Assembly: GCA_023653785.1 (NCBI GenBank)
Contig: JAMKCH010041587.1
Location: forward strand, 47,287-111,286
Source of the DNA: Ophioderma brevispina
Lineage: Eukaryota; Echinodermata; Ophiuroidea; Amphilepidida; Ophiodermatidae
DNA: 64,000 nucleotides
Direction of reading: 5' to 3'
Shown: one piece after another, positions 1-11,272 of the stretch
How the letters are laid out: every line of letters starts with the position of its first letter
How positions within the stretch are numbered: the first letter of the stretch is position 1
Notes under the pieces: model-generated
The model's database searches: none
What the model was told of the DNA's origin: nothing
What the model saw: only the letters and a program-made list of their open reading frames with translations
Program-made: the position numbers and the translations under genes

Positions 1-1473
1 CGTCGTAAGATCTAAGTTCTTCGTCCTCTTCAACTCTTTGTGTCTTTATTTTTCCGCGATATCTTGCGAATTAGTAACATGGTATTTGGTGTTACCAACC
101 AACGGTGACAATATGTCGGCTAAGGTTTTGGTTTGGCTAAGGTTTTGGCACAATTGTAAGTGATGGAACCAATACAACTTACTATCGGTCTGAGCGGTGT
201 GTCTTTCTTGTGAATTTTAGGTATCCCATAGAATTTGGGTGGCGTTTCAGTGGTAGGGTAGAGTTTTCTGTATTAAGAGTCTACTACCAGATTTTTGGTG
301 TCACGTGTCCCAAAGGTCATGTGCTCTTAAATTGCTCTTAAATTGGGTCACTCTGCTGAAGAAGGTCGAAGTATCTCGACTGAAAATTACAGGTACCCAA
401 TATTTTTGTGTTGAGATCAAAAGTTTAAACTAGCCAAATAATGTTATACCAACACAGATGAACTTTCATAATGTTAAAAGTAGTACCATTAGAAATATAA
501 TACTTACTTTTCTACAAATATTTGGACATAATTTATGTTCTAACAGTCATAATCACTTGAAATTTCTTGAACTGCAGTACGTGTTATGAGCCTTAAGTGT
601 ATATTTTGTTTCCAATCGGAGTATTTGTCATAGTCAATAATTAATTGCATGAGCCACTGCACTTTGACTAAATCATAAAAGTGCAAATTCCACTGAAATT
701 AAGTGCAAGCGTAGTGTCTTACCTAATCTGCACTAAATGTAGCTTCTAGTAACAAATTATCTTAAAATTTATACAAATAATCTAATAGATGGCTGGAAAT
801 GCCATTCTGCTCTGTAACCACATCAAGGTGGTGAAATTAATTAAAAACTTTGAAAATAATAAAATCCAATACTGTTATAAAAGTTGACCATTTTCTTGAA
901 AATGAATAAAATGTCACCTTCAATTTTTCCCAATATCAGTGACCAATCAACCCAGTATACGGAGAAAAACACGGCTTACGGTTTATTTTCATCTTTCAAG
1001 TGCAAGACCATTGTTATTGCTAGGCAGTGGAAAATATTTCACGTGTTATCACCTCCCTGACTCAGATCGAGTAATTTGTTCATGACCTAAAGCGCAAAAT
1101 ATCTGTCCTCGTTCACTAATAATAAATCTTGAACTTCTATAGTGTGTGTTCAATTAACTTTGATCGTATATTTCATAATTTATTCGAAAAGGAAAAAAAG
1201 ACGAACAAAAGACATGAAAGAAAGTTGTTTGGCACGGTTTGACCTAACAACTTTGTGAAAAACCAAAATCCTTAACTGAATTGTTTAACTTAATTCCAAT
1301 GAAATTCGCCGCGTTTTCTGAACAAAACAAAAGTCAACGGTATTCAAAGCCCTATATTATAATACATGTAAACTGGTATCGCAAATGGCTGGGATTTAAA
1401 TAAAAACCACAACATTTTAAAGTAAATAATCTCTGCAGATTATAAGTCTTCCAAAAATAGGAGATTCACCTAC
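1..1473. other. Intron or downstream flank, no gene seen
   Basis: This is AT-rich DNA with no open frame resembling the domain repeats. Bases about 890-1365 match, in the same orientation, the middle of the long inverted-repeat element at 40.84-41.79 kb, so this part is an interspersed repeat. The next exon of the minus-strand gene should lie left of base 1. Confidence 0.6.
890..1365 (+). repeat. Interspersed repeat copy related to 40.95-41.47 kb
   Basis: It shares long imperfect stretches with 40955-41465, for example the segments containing TTCTATAGTG and ATTTATTCGAAAAGGA, in the same order and orientation. The other copy sits inside a long inverted repeat, so this is probably a partial copy of a non-autonomous DNA element. 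Confidence 0.65.
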
Positions 1474-1905
1474 CGTTAATGCAATGAATCCTTTGACATG
1501 ATATTAATGACTTCTTGTTTGGCATCGGTCTCAATTTGAAAGAATTATTGCCTGCTACCAGCTGAGCGCACACAAAAGACACATCTCTGCAGTAAGACGA
1601 TCGGAGATTCATAGAATATTCTATGCCACGGATGGTAAAGGGACGTCCTAGAATTAGCGGCTGGGCCGCCTGTTGTCTGGTTAGCGCTTGGTTAACTTGT
1701 GATATCCTCGGTCCACCTCCGTTAGCTCTGTCACTTCCCCAAACTTTTACTCTCCAATTGTTATTTCCATTTATTGCAGCACTATTGCTAACATCGTACA
1801 CTACTTCAAAGTCCATAGTCATTGGATTAGATTGGCCCGATATAACAGGTGTTGGCGCTAAGATTATTGAAACGCTATTGACAACGAGTTCTGGTACTGA
1901 TGCAG
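1474..1905 (-). CDS. Domain repeat d11, complete single exon (last seen)
   Basis: The exon is 432 nt, opens after TTTCTGCAG and ends at G|GTAGGT. Both boundaries are phase 1 and the frame is fully open (143 complete codons). The domain core reads N-N-W-R at about residues 48-51, where other copies have LWR, and is followed by a Gly-rich loop. Cysteines at about 105 and 112 (C-x6-C) and 136 and 141 (C-x4-C, S-C-Q-R-I-H-C) match the family spacing. It belongs to the second subtype (d9-d11), with V-C-A-x-L after the second cysteine and no E-F-x-K-G. The family is unknown to me. The leading residues 1-25 are linker. Confidence 0.85.
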
Positions 1906-2013
1906 CTGCAGAAATGTGGGGGGAAAGAAAATTGTTACAATGTTGAAAAGTTATATACTTTAATGTCCATCACGTCTACATTTACATTATTATTCAAAAC
2001 GAACACTTTTTGG

Positions 2014-2190
2014 ACCGGTGTGAAAGCAGATATAATCCAGTGGGGGCCATAGTCCGGGGCTCCATAGACGATAACGGAATAAAGCGTGAAACTAATGTTG
2101 CGTAAAGAGTCAACTGAATCGATTGCCCTATTGTTCACCATTGTTCCCGGACTATGAGTACGCCGGACAATGGTTACTTCTACACCGGTG
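2014..2190 (+). mobile_element. TCCGG-family MITE, copy a
   Basis: A non-coding element of about 177 bp with terminal inverted repeats: it opens with ACCGGTGTGAAAG and closes with TTACTTCTACACCGGT. It contains two internal TAGTCCGG-type motifs. Near copies lie at 2.18, 16.3, 16.6, 35.7, 61.7 and 63.1 kb. Confidence 0.8.
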
Positions 2191-2352
2191 TGAAAGTAAT
2201 TATAGTCCGGCAGGTATCATAGTCCGGGCTCCATAGACGACAACGGAATAAAGCGTGAAACTAATGTTGCGCAAAGAGTCAACTGAATCTATTGCCCTAT
2301 TGTTCACCATTGTTCCCGGACTGTGAGACCGGCGGACCATATCTTCCTGCCC
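2184..2352 (+). mobile_element. TCCGG-family MITE, copy b, abutting copy a
   Basis: A second copy in the same orientation, starting inside the right terminus of copy a so that the two share one ACCGGTG end. Its right end is diverged (CTTCCTGCCCACACGG). Confidence 0.75.
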
Positions 2353-3582
2353 ACACGGCGCTAGGCCAATGCGGGGTATCACAAACCCAAATTTTAGCGG
2401 TAAAGATTGGCTGTTGTGACATCGCAGCCCACACCAATTTTGTGTGTGAGAAGACCCTACGATATCGGTTTACTTCAGTTCATTGACAAACAGCTAGAGG
2501 CGCGAGACAATATTGTTTAGAAATCTAGGGCAGGTTTCGGCCAGCATGACCTCTGTCTCACTAGCTGTTAGCAGTGGTTCAGCTTCACTGCGCTAAAAGA
2601 ATGAAACCGCTGAAGCGAACCTGGGCTAGAAGTAGCCTTAAATCCAGATAAGTTAAAGTATGGAGAGGAATTCATAGAGCGTGTGATCAGTTGAGATAAT
2701 GGAATACGTATCTTTAAAATGTATGTTATGTTGTGTTTCTGAAAACAATAGCGCATCTGTAATTAACAAATAGCATCTTCTTATTTTTTAAAACCTTATA
2801 CAATGCGCAATAAAGGTACGATCAAGCAAAGAGTGCAGTAAATTTAGCGTTTGTTTTCGACTCTCAACTCGTCCACACATCATTGTTAGTAAATACTGTA
2901 TAAGGTTTAGGTACTACCACTAAAATGTGCGGGTTGTTTCAGCAAGCCCTAAAATCATTTTGCATTTATAGGAGCTACAGAACAAATCTAAACACTTGTC
3001 AGAAATTGTAAATAACGTCCATTCGTTCAACATTACTAGGCTGTTTAAAGCTTTTTAGGGCTACTAGGTAAGGGTACTTTATACACAATAATTGGGTATC
3101 ATTTCAAAGTATAGAATTATTTTGGTGACAATATTTGCTTTAAAAAAGTGCATTTCAGGTCCCAATTTATTTCCTGCCACTTCTCAAAATTTTATGGAAA
3201 TTTTTTCACCAAGTTCCCGTCCTTTTCTACGCTGTGTGTTTCAGTATCAGCTCGAATCTATGCTCTCTTTCTCTTCCTCTCAGGGATGCCATGGCTTAGT
3301 CTCAGCTTTTATACTGCCTTTTCGCGCGCGAATAATTACACCGGAGATTTGAACCAGAGCGCTTGAAATATAATGGTCCGGGGTCATTCGCGAAACGCAT
3401 ACGTAAACCTACATGTATACTCATGGTTATATCCTTACAAAATAGTAACTTTATACCAATTGCACCGTACTTCTGATTAATTGGACCACTCAGGTTTACG
3501 GCTCGGTTTTGCGAATGGACCCCAGTTTACAAAATTACGCATCTTAGGTCAAAGCCACAGTGGGTTCAAGCACATACAGCGC

Positions 3583-4412
3583 TTGGGTGATTGTGTCCGC
3601 CATTTTGAATTTTTAAATAAAATATCTATAACATATGTGATGTCGTCGGAAAGCCTATTTCATTATCTTTAATTTGATGCAAAGATAATTTCAATTGGAT
3701 AAGTATAGGCCGAGCTACAGTCTTTTGAATCAAGTATTGAGCTTTTACCCCTATCCACGGATTCCCATTTGAATGCACGGCGACCAACTAAGCAAATGAC
3801 TCCCCAAAATGATGATAAGGGCATGTCTATGGTTATGTCAAATAAAGTTGTATCTTAAAGGTGTAAAAGTCGGTGATAATGGTAAGTTTTATTTAAAATC
3901 CTTTTTTCAAGATATGGCATATTTTGGTCTACAAATATAGACAAAACTTTAAATTTGAAAAGGTTGTCACCGATGTCTATTCCTTCATACGGTATGATTC
4001 ATTCAACTCCTCCAGAAATTGATACATATATCAAGTATCAAGTTAATTTATAATGCTTTTTATGAGTGATGAGGATGTAGAGGGCATCGATGGTTAATTG
4101 TTACTGAATTTTGTGGGGTTAAATAGCGTCACATCTATTCTGCAGTCAATAAATAGCCCGATTTTTTTTTGGACAGTGATTTGCTACGCTGAACTCCGTT
4201 CACTTGAATGTGAATCCGTGGACAGAGCGCAAAACAGACTACTTAATTCAAACGACGGTAGCTCGGTTTATACCTAATCGATGTGAATGATCTTTGCAGC
4301 AAATTAAAGAGATAATGAACTATTAAGCTTTCAGATGTTACCACATATGTTAGATATATTATATCTCAAAATTCAAAATGGCGGACAAAATCAGGGTCAA
4401 TTTTTTTACTCA
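3583..4412. mobile_element. Foldback DNA element, copy 1
   Basis: Two inverted arms of about 165 bp (3583-3745 and 4243-4412) start and end with TCCGCCATTTTGAATTTT and its complement. The interior of about 500 bp is non-coding. The same arms bound the element at 43591-44739, which shows the family is mobile. Confidence 0.75.
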
Positions 4413-4557
4413 CCTATAGTAGGAAGGGAAATAAAATATAGCATGACTGATCGTATGTGCTTCAGAGTATAATAACCAATAATTAGATTTTAACATTGCA
4501 CACAAAGCAGATCTTATGAGTTATACTGTAACCAAGCACAAAAGAACCAGTCCTTAC

Positions 4558-4999
4558 TTTGACATGTAACCGTTGTACAGCCTGCAATGAACTTTGGTTT
4601 GGAACTCCTTGTAGGTCAAAGTTCGTACTTTGTGTAGATATAGCTACACAAATATATGTGATGTCATTACATCCTGCACGACTCATGTCCAAATCAAAAC
4701 GCACATACTCAAATAACAAATCATTAGGCGGGATAACACTCATATCAGCCTGCTGAGGAATAAGGGCTTGGTCGAGGTTTGAATAACGGGTACCTCCCCC
4801 GTTGGCTTTTCGGCGACCCAGACGTTTAATGTCCATAGTTGAGATCCAGACACAGATTCGCTTTCGGGAGACACGTGGACGTTGACACGTAATGCTAGCT
4901 TATTCACAATGTTTTCTTCAATGGTAGGGATGGCAACTGTTATGCCGCTGAATTTGACCAAGGGTCGACTTGATGGGTGGGCGGAGACTCCATGAGCAC
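4558..4999 (-). CDS. Domain repeat d10, single exon with frameshifts
   Basis: The exon opens after TTGCTCTTGTAG in phase 1 and ends at CAAA|GTAAGG in phase 1. The first half reaches Q-L-W-T-L-N-V-W. The frame then shifts by one base near 4830 and resumes with the Gly-rich loop and a Q-A-L-I-P-Q-Q segment. C-x6-C is present (G-C-N-D-I-T-Y-I-C). A second shift near 4590 is needed to read the closing C-x4-C (G-C-T-T-V-T-C), which parallels d9 exactly. The length of 442 nt is not a multiple of three, as expected if bases were lost or gained. Subtype is as in d9 and d11. Confidence 0.75.
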
Positions 5000-5517
5000 C
5001 TACAAGAGCAATGGAAAGCGATAAGTTAATATTTTGTTATTATTGTGCTACTGCTACCGCTGATTATAATGTTGTTGTTGTTATGATGATGACGATGACG
5101 ATGATGCCGATGATGATGATTGTGCCAAAAGTTTACAGTTTTCACAATAATCATTTTTTGCCTAGGTCTTGCTCTTTTATTTAACACCTCGCTTGTAAAA
5201 AAAAGTGCAAAAATGACTGAGGTGGCTTTTTGTGCCAACTGTAGATACAAGTACGGAAATTATGTGAGAATGCTGTAACTTTACGAAGAGGGTTCTTCGA
5301 AAAATGCATAATTTTAAAATTAAAGTTTCTTTCTTAATGGTAACATTTTATTTCGAACGATTTACTTTTTACGCATTTGTGTTTATTGGTTTTCCATTAT
5401 GATCCAAAATGATGATCATTCACGTAATAAAGCTTATTTGTCCGAAGTTGTTATCAAATGCACGCACAGCCCGACAGTTTCAACATAATGGTTAATGCGG
5501 TGTATTCAGTAACTTAC
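5000..5517 (-). other. Intron between d9 and d10
   Basis: A short intron holding a trinucleotide tract (about 5066-5120) and a MITE fragment (5120-5241). Nothing else is seen. Confidence 0.6.
5066..5241. repeat. GTT/GAT microsatellite joined to a MITE fragment
   Basis: Degenerate GTT/ATG/GAT triplets to about 5120 run directly into a short, internally deleted copy of the TTGGCACAAAAAG-family MITE. It keeps GTGCCAAAAG at the left, the TAACACCTCGCTTGTAAAA segment and GTGCCAACTG followed by TA at the right. Confidence 0.65.
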
Positions 5518-5988
5518 GGTGGCACTGCGTCTTAGTACATCCAGTTAACGCCTGGTAATTCGGTTCTGCAGTTAGATCAAAGCTTGGTTCCAAATGTCGG
5601 AATGGATCATTGGATAACCTCGCGCACACATAACGTGCATAAGAACAGCGATTCCCTCTCATGTCCAGATTCATTCTGATATTGGTGAAAGCAAACGGGT
5701 ATGGTCGAACTAAAGCTTTTCCACTTTGAACATCCGTCAAGGCTTGATCCAAGCTGACCAATCGCGTGCCACTTCCGTCAGGCTTTGGACTTGTCCAGAG
5801 TTCTAACCGCCAGAGATTTGCACCGGTTACTTCATCGCTACGTTGGTCGTACACAATTTCCACGTCGATATCAAGTTGATTCTGTGCTTCTTCTGTAATG
5901 GCAACTTCTTCTGGACGAACACTTCTGATAATCACATGAGGCCTTACATCGGGAGGAGGCCCACGAGTCGTAAGGAAGGTAGATGTAG
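5518..5988 (-). CDS. Domain repeat d9, complete single exon
   Basis: The exon is 471 nt (157 codons) and opens after TCTTTTCTTAG. It ends at CACC|GTAAGT. It is phase 1 at both ends with no stop, one of the cleanest copies. Residues 1-35 are a linker with Thr and Pro. LWR is at about 58-60, followed by a P-K-P-D-G-S-G loop. Cysteines lie at 114 and 121 (C-x6-C, ending R-Y-V-C-A-R-L) and 150 and 155 (C-x4-C). It represents the second subtype: the segment between the cysteine pairs is 28 residues and lacks the acidic E-F-A-K-G-D-N-P-x-P-D-F motif of d2-d8. Function unknown; secreted location inferred from context. Confidence 0.87.
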
Positions 5989-6754
5989 CTAAGAAAAGAT
6001 AACATTAAAATAAAACATATCAGAAACACTATGATACAAGTGTTCCTTAGTAACGCTATTAAAATAAGATCTAGCTTAAGTGGTTTTGCAGTGACAAAAT
6101 CTGAAGGAATAGATTCCATTTTATAACATTAACATCCAACACCTACAGGTAAGTATAAAGTAGTTGTGACTATTCTTGGACAGATGCACCGGATACATGC
6201 AGTGGTGACTGTGTTTTTGTCGTACAAGTTGCTTATGGAATTACAGCATTAAAATTATTTAATCTTGATTTTTCTAATTTATATGGGTAGCCATTCTTTG
6301 GAATTCTGTCGAACACTCCAACTTTTGCATTAGCTACGGCTATATTGACAATGAAGACCCATTACATTAGCATCCTTAAATAGTGCTTGCTTGCACGATA
6401 TTTCAAAGAATATGCTATTACTGTTTATTTTTTGATGGAATGAGTGCAAGAAAGGATGGATGCAAAGAACAGAAAGTCATACTTGTAGGATTATAATGGA
6501 AAGGGCCGATTTAGCATTTTGCTTCATACGTATATTGCAGTTAACAGGTGCTTAAATGGAATGTATTAAGGAGATGGGTTATGAAATTGGTATTCCAATT
6601 TTGAGTGAATAATTACTGCAAGCTGTAATAGTCCCGATTCCCTCTCCCAGAGTTCATGTAATAATGCACCGAGAAATTGACCTTATGATTTCTGATGTTA
6701 TGTTACACATTATGCAGGATATTACAGCTTGTAATTATTGGATTAAATACTTAC
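5989..6754 (-). other. Intron between d8 and d9
   Basis: AT-rich, no repeat or exon signal recognised beyond the flanking splice sites. Confidence 0.5.
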
Positions 6755-7594
6755 ATGAACAAGGTGCGGCTTGACAAGACACAATGGGACCAAGAACTCC
6801 GTCTTCAACGACGAGATCAAACTCAATGGATGGTTGTTCTGCCTTGTCAAATTCTAGACACACATACTTATATCTCCCACAGCCAACTGATTTAATATCA
6901 AATTCCGTATCGACATCAAATTGCAAGAAATTTGGCGGGATTAATGGATTGCTCTGGTCAAATGGAATGAGAATCTGATGTTTGTAGTCATGCTTTGGCC
7001 CAGTGCCTTGTGCGTTTGTACTGCCGAAGATTCCCATCCGCCATAGACCTCTTCCCATAACAGCATTTACCCTATTGTTATGAGGGATTAGCATAACGTC
7101 GAGATTAATTTCTTGAGAACCATCTTGGAAGACTTTCTCAACGCTCGCTTTCCATCGAATTGCAGAGAACCACACGACTTTGCGACCAGGTATTGGGACA
7201 TACCGTCGACGTGGTTCATCCGGATAGGTTTCCTGAATATTCGGTGATACTTCGTGTGGTGAATCTGGTTGTGTTTCAGAATGTGGTAGTTGACGTTGTG
7301 GCTGGGACGATGTGCTTGGTTTGGAAAGATAACCAAGCTGATTTTCACCGACGGGGTTATGTGTTGGTTGATCTTCCTGTTCAGGTTGGTTTGTATATGG
7401 ACGAGATTGAGGTGGCTGCGGTGGTCGTGGTCTCGGTCTTGGCCTGGGTTTTTCAACGGGCTGTTGAGGACGAGGTCTATGTGTGGGCTTTGCTTTGGAC
7501 ATGGTCGGCCAAAGACGATAGTAGGGACTCTCTGTTGGCGCATGTGTAGGTCGAACGGTAGTGGCTCTAGATGTGGGATGTTGTGGTAGTTCTG
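6755..7594 (-). CDS. Pro-rich linker plus domain repeat d8 (3' part of exon)
   Basis: The exon ends at TTCAT|GTAAGT in phase 1. Reading 5' to 3', a long basic Pro-rich linker (P-R-P-R-P-R-P-R-P-P and Q-P-Q dipeptides) comes first, then a complete domain. That domain has G-R-G-L-W-R, a G-T-G-P loop, G-C-G-R-Y-K-Y-V-C (C-x6-C), L-E-F-D-K-A and a closing S-C-Q-A-A-P-C. The frame stays open from the linker through the domain. Upstream of 7594 the sequence breaks into a run of A. The true 5' end of this exon is best represented by the second copy at 8828-8939. The linker should be extended and protease-exposed, typical between extracellular modules. Confidence 0.8.
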
Positions 7595-8260
7595 AAAAAA
7601 AAAAAAAAAAAAAAAAAAGACATCTGATACCTTTGACCCCAGACAAGATGAAATTATGTGTTCACATGAAATTGTGTTTGAAATACACTCTATTAAAAAG
7701 ATTCTTTCGGATCGTGTTTTATTTAAACAGTAACATTTTGGAAATTGCGAATTTTCAGCAATACCAGTTTTGATACTTAAGTTTAACATAAGCGGTTTCT
7801 TCTGCTCACTTTAGTTTTTCGAAGCGTATGGATTAGACATCTGTTAAAATATGGTACCCAGTTGTGTTAGTTAACAATAACTCAAAACGTTTAATTGAAA
7901 CATAAAAAGAATCAGCTTGGATCACGTGAGGTTTTGTGTTTTTTTTTGTAAAAAAACTTGACCTTGGTATTTGTTTCTGCGCTAAAATCTGTCCTATAGA
8001 TTTTAAAATCTTTGTTGTTAAATGCCTATGAAACAATTCACCCTCTTAGGTACTGGGTTTCCATACCCCAAACAATACAACGGTTTTTGCAAGCGATCGT
8101 CATGATTGAAAATCTGACAACCATCGCAAAAAAGTGAGGAAGCGGCATTTTTGTTGTCAGATCTAGGAGCAATTTCTCACTAACACAAGGCAGGGGTCCT
8201 CTCCGTGATTTGTTATGTCAGTTGGGTTTTGAGGATTTAGGGACGTTAGGGACCAATGTC
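7046..8260. repeat. Duplicated segment, copy A
   Basis: Bases 7046-7594 match 8282-8827, and 7619-8260 match 9128-9549 plus 10407-10641, with scattered single-base differences mostly in homopolymers. Copy A lacks about 300 bp present between the two blocks in copy B and has a run of 24 A (7595-7618) in that place. It also lacks the 857-bp insertion at 9550-10406. An assembly duplication of two alleles is the simplest reading. Confidence 0.8.
7595..7618 (+). repeat. Poly-A run of 24 at a join
   Basis: A pure A run lies exactly where copy A loses collinearity with copy B. A second run of 21 A (8261-8281) lies at the join between the copies. Neither run is present at the matching site in copy B. 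Confidence 0.8.
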
Positions 8261-8281
8261 AAAAAAAAAAAAAAAAAAAAA

Positions 8282-8939
8282 GACCTCTTCCCATAACAGC
8301 ATTTACCCTATTGTTATGAGGGATTAGCATAACGTCGAGATTAATTTCTTGTGAACCATCTTGGAAGACTTTCTCAACGCTCGCTTTCCATCGAATTGCG
8401 GAGAACCACACGACTTTGCGACCAGGTATTGGGACATACCGTCGACGTGGTTCATCCGGATAGGTTTCCTGAATATTCGGTGATACTTCGTGTGGTAGAT
8501 CTGGTTGTGGTTCAGGATATGGTAGTTGACGTTGTGGCTGGGACGATGTGCTTGGTTTGGAAAGATAACCAAGCTGATTTTCACCGACGGGGTTATGTGT
8601 TGGTTGATCTTCCTGTTCAGGTTGGTTTGGACGAGATTGAGGTGGTTGTGGTGGTCGTGGTCTCGGTCTTGGCCTGGGTTTTTCAACGGGCTGTTGAGGA
8701 CGAGGTCTATGTGTGGGCTTTGCTTTAGACATGGTCGGCCAAAGACGATAGTAGGGACTCTCTGTTGGCCGCATGTGTAGGTCGAACGGTAGTGTACCTC
8801 TGATGTGGGTTGTTGTGGATAGTTCTGGGCCGTGGTCTTCTTGTAGGGCTTGTTTCTGTTCCTTGGTTGGTTGAGGTGGAGGAGGCGGTCGGGATTCGGG
8901 TTTGGATTTGGTCTGGGCCTGGGACGCGGCGTCTGTGGT
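8282..8939 (-). CDS. Domain repeat d8 exon, second copy, 5' part with true acceptor
   Basis: The exon opens after TTTCAATTTCCCAG in phase 1 and encodes a Thr/Pro/Arg-rich linker. It then covers the same Pro-rich linker and first half of d8 as 7046-7594, and stops being collinear at G-R-G-L inside the domain. Compared with copy A it has one extra C near 8770 that shifts the frame. The real exon is probably 8939-8828 joined to 7594-6755, with the rest redundant. The open frames on the plus strand here are antisense shadows of the biased composition. Confidence 0.7.
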
Positions 8940-11272
8940 CTGGGAAATTGAAAGGATAAATGATGAGTTGAAATGATAGATGGAAGTATGATATGCCGTT
9001 GTTGGGCGAAGAAAAGTCTATGTGATTTCAAAGGTCAAAGGAACATAAACTTGTTACAAAGTTGGGTAGTGAATTCCATAAAATGTTTCCCCTGTTCATA
9101 AATTTTAAACTAAAGGAAGGGTCAAAAGACATCTGATACCTTTGACCCCAGACAAGATGAAATGGTGTTACATGTGGAAATTGTGTTGAAATACACTCTA
9201 TAAAAAGATCTTCGGACCGTGTTTATTTAAACAGTTAACATTTTGGAAATTGCGAATTTTCAGCAATACCAGTTTTGATATTAAGTTTAAGTTAACATAA
9301 GCGGTTTTCTTCTGCTCACTTCTTAGTTTTTCGAAGCGTATGAATTAGACATCTGTTAAAATATGGACCCAGTTGGTTAGTAGCAATAACTCAAAACGTT
9401 TAATTGAATGAAAACATAAAAGAATCAGCTGGATCGTGAGGTTTTGTGTTTTTTTTTGGCAAAAAAACTGGATTTTGTATTTGTTCTGCGCTAAAATCTG
9501 GTCCTATAGATTTTAAAAAATCTTGTGTTAAATGTATTGAAACAAATTCTATGAATGGCCAAGTGGTCCTAACAAACGCGTATAAGATTCTAGCGTAAAC
9601 CTTACACGTTTAAGAGCAAACCTTACACGTCGAAGATGCAACCGAAACGTATAAGATGCAACCTTAAACGTTAAGATGCAACCTTAACGTCTAACTGGCA
9701 TATTATGCGTTGTAAGAATAGGCCAAGTGGTTCAAAAACGCGTAAGGTTGTTATTGTAACCTTACACGAGTAGTACGTATCTTACGCGTGTAAGAATTCG
9801 TTTTACACGTCTTTAGTGTTGAGCGATACGAGGAGATTTTCTTGTGGATGATATTTTTACGCATCATCCCCAAGATTGGGCAACGAGATGACTCTTTAAA
9901 AGAAAAGCAAAAAAATGTCTAATTCTTCGCCCGCGGTGACATACATTACACAATACCACCTTAAAGGAGGGTGAAAATTTGCATAATCTATGGGGACTTT
10001 TTCGTAATTGTAATTACAATGGAATGATTTCAATCCTAAATGTTGATGGCTTTTCTAATTACTTTTCACCATGTTAAAAAAATTGTAGCTTTTTTTAGAT
10101 TAATAATATGTCAATTACACTGGCCAAGTCTGTAATTAATCAGGAGCTACGTCGCATTATACCGCGATCAAATGGTATACGTCCATCACTAACGACACAT
10201 CTACGCGTGTAAGAAATATCACCTTAGATTTCTTGGTGTGCCTGCATTAGTGTAAGATGATTGGCTGAATGTGAGTTTTCACGCTTTCTCATAACATGAT
10301 ACGCAATTCAAGTGTCTCGCGCTATATAAGACGTGTAAGCGTGCATCTTTAACAGTGTAAGGTTACGCGTGAAATCTTACTTTTTTAGGACTGTTTGGCC
10401 ATTTATACAAATTCACCCTCTTAGGTACTGGGATTTCATACCCCAAAAACAATACAACACGGTTTTGAAAAGCGATCGTCATGATTGAAAATTGAAACCA
10501 TCGCAAAAAAGTGAGGAAGCGGCATTTTTGTTGTCATGATCTAGGGAGCCATTTCTCACTATCACAAGGGAGGGGTCCTCTCCGTGATTTGTTATGTCAG
10601 TTGGGTTTTGAGGATCTAGGGGGAAGTTAGGGACCAATGTCAATACGCTTTACACCAAAACACGGAATACATGAATAACATTCAAACTCAACAGGTGCTT
10701 GAGGGGAATGTTGGTCTCAATCCACGCCATGTAAACGTGTATTGTCTTTCCCGATAAAAACATACAAACTTGGAGAGGAATGGAAATCGTCGGAAACTTT
10801 TAGAGAATAAAAACCTACACTAAAAACAGCGTCATTACATTCATATAAGATGAGGTTGAGTTACATGACTGGGTTAAGACCAAGCTTACATGCAGGGATG
10901 CTTATGATGGTGTTCCTGGTATGGTAAAGGTCAGGTATAGCATTATTCATGGTTAAGATTATTGTTAAATTATTTCAGATTAAAGCTTCCATTAATATTA
11001 GTGTAATATTTGGATCCCTTTCGTACATCAGGTCACAAATAACGCGACAAATTCTTATACTAGGATTCCACTACTGTCCAGCTAGCTCTCTTATCTGAAG
11101 GTATTGAAAGAGCAACAAGGCTCTATTCAAAAATTGTATGTGTTGTTTATGTGTAGGTGGGTGTGCTGTGTGGGGGGGGGGTCACAGAGGGGCCCAGAGA
11201 TTTTAGGCGAAACTGTCCATCATCCTCGTCCCCCTCTTCCCTCGCCTATGGCGACACTGCTGTTTTCTTCAC
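8940..11272 (-). other. Intron between d7 and d8
   Basis: It contains copy B of the duplication (9128-9549 and 10407-10641) and a hAT-like insertion (9550-10406). From 10642 to 11272 I see no feature. Confidence 0.6.
9550..10406. mobile_element. hAT-like non-autonomous transposon with empty site nearby
   Basis: An 857-bp insertion flanked by the 8-bp direct repeat ACAAATTC (9542-9549 and 10407-10414). The ends are imperfect inverted repeats: the left begins TATGAATGGCCAAGTGGTCC and the right is the complement of ATAAATGGCCAAACAGTCC. Inside are many copies of CTTACACGT and its complement ACGTGTAAG, especially near the left end, resembling subterminal transposase-binding repeats. No transposase frame is seen. 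The copy A homologue has the uninterrupted site (about 8033-8039). Eight-base duplications are typical of hAT elements. Confidence 0.8.

Larger units (their letters stand above)
1906..4557 (-). other. Intron between d10 and d11
   Basis: It contains two tandem short MITEs (2014-2352) and a foldback element (3583-4412), annotated separately. The remaining sequence, about 2360-3580, shows no exon-like signal. Confidence 0.65.

Noticed and set aside
1623..1946. Plus-strand ORF overlapping d11
   Set aside because: Antisense to a phase-consistent exon with clear domain motifs; no family signature of its own.
1935..2382. Minus-strand ORFs sharing M-V-N-N-R-A-I-D-S-V-D, also at 61.7 and 63.1 kb
   Set aside because: The shared peptide comes from the TCCGG MITE; the element has inverted ends and no consistent frame across copies.
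7160..8780. Plus-strand ORFs with Val- or Trp/Arg-rich tracts
   Set aside because: They are the complement of the Pro/Arg-rich linker of d8 and repeat in both duplicated copies.
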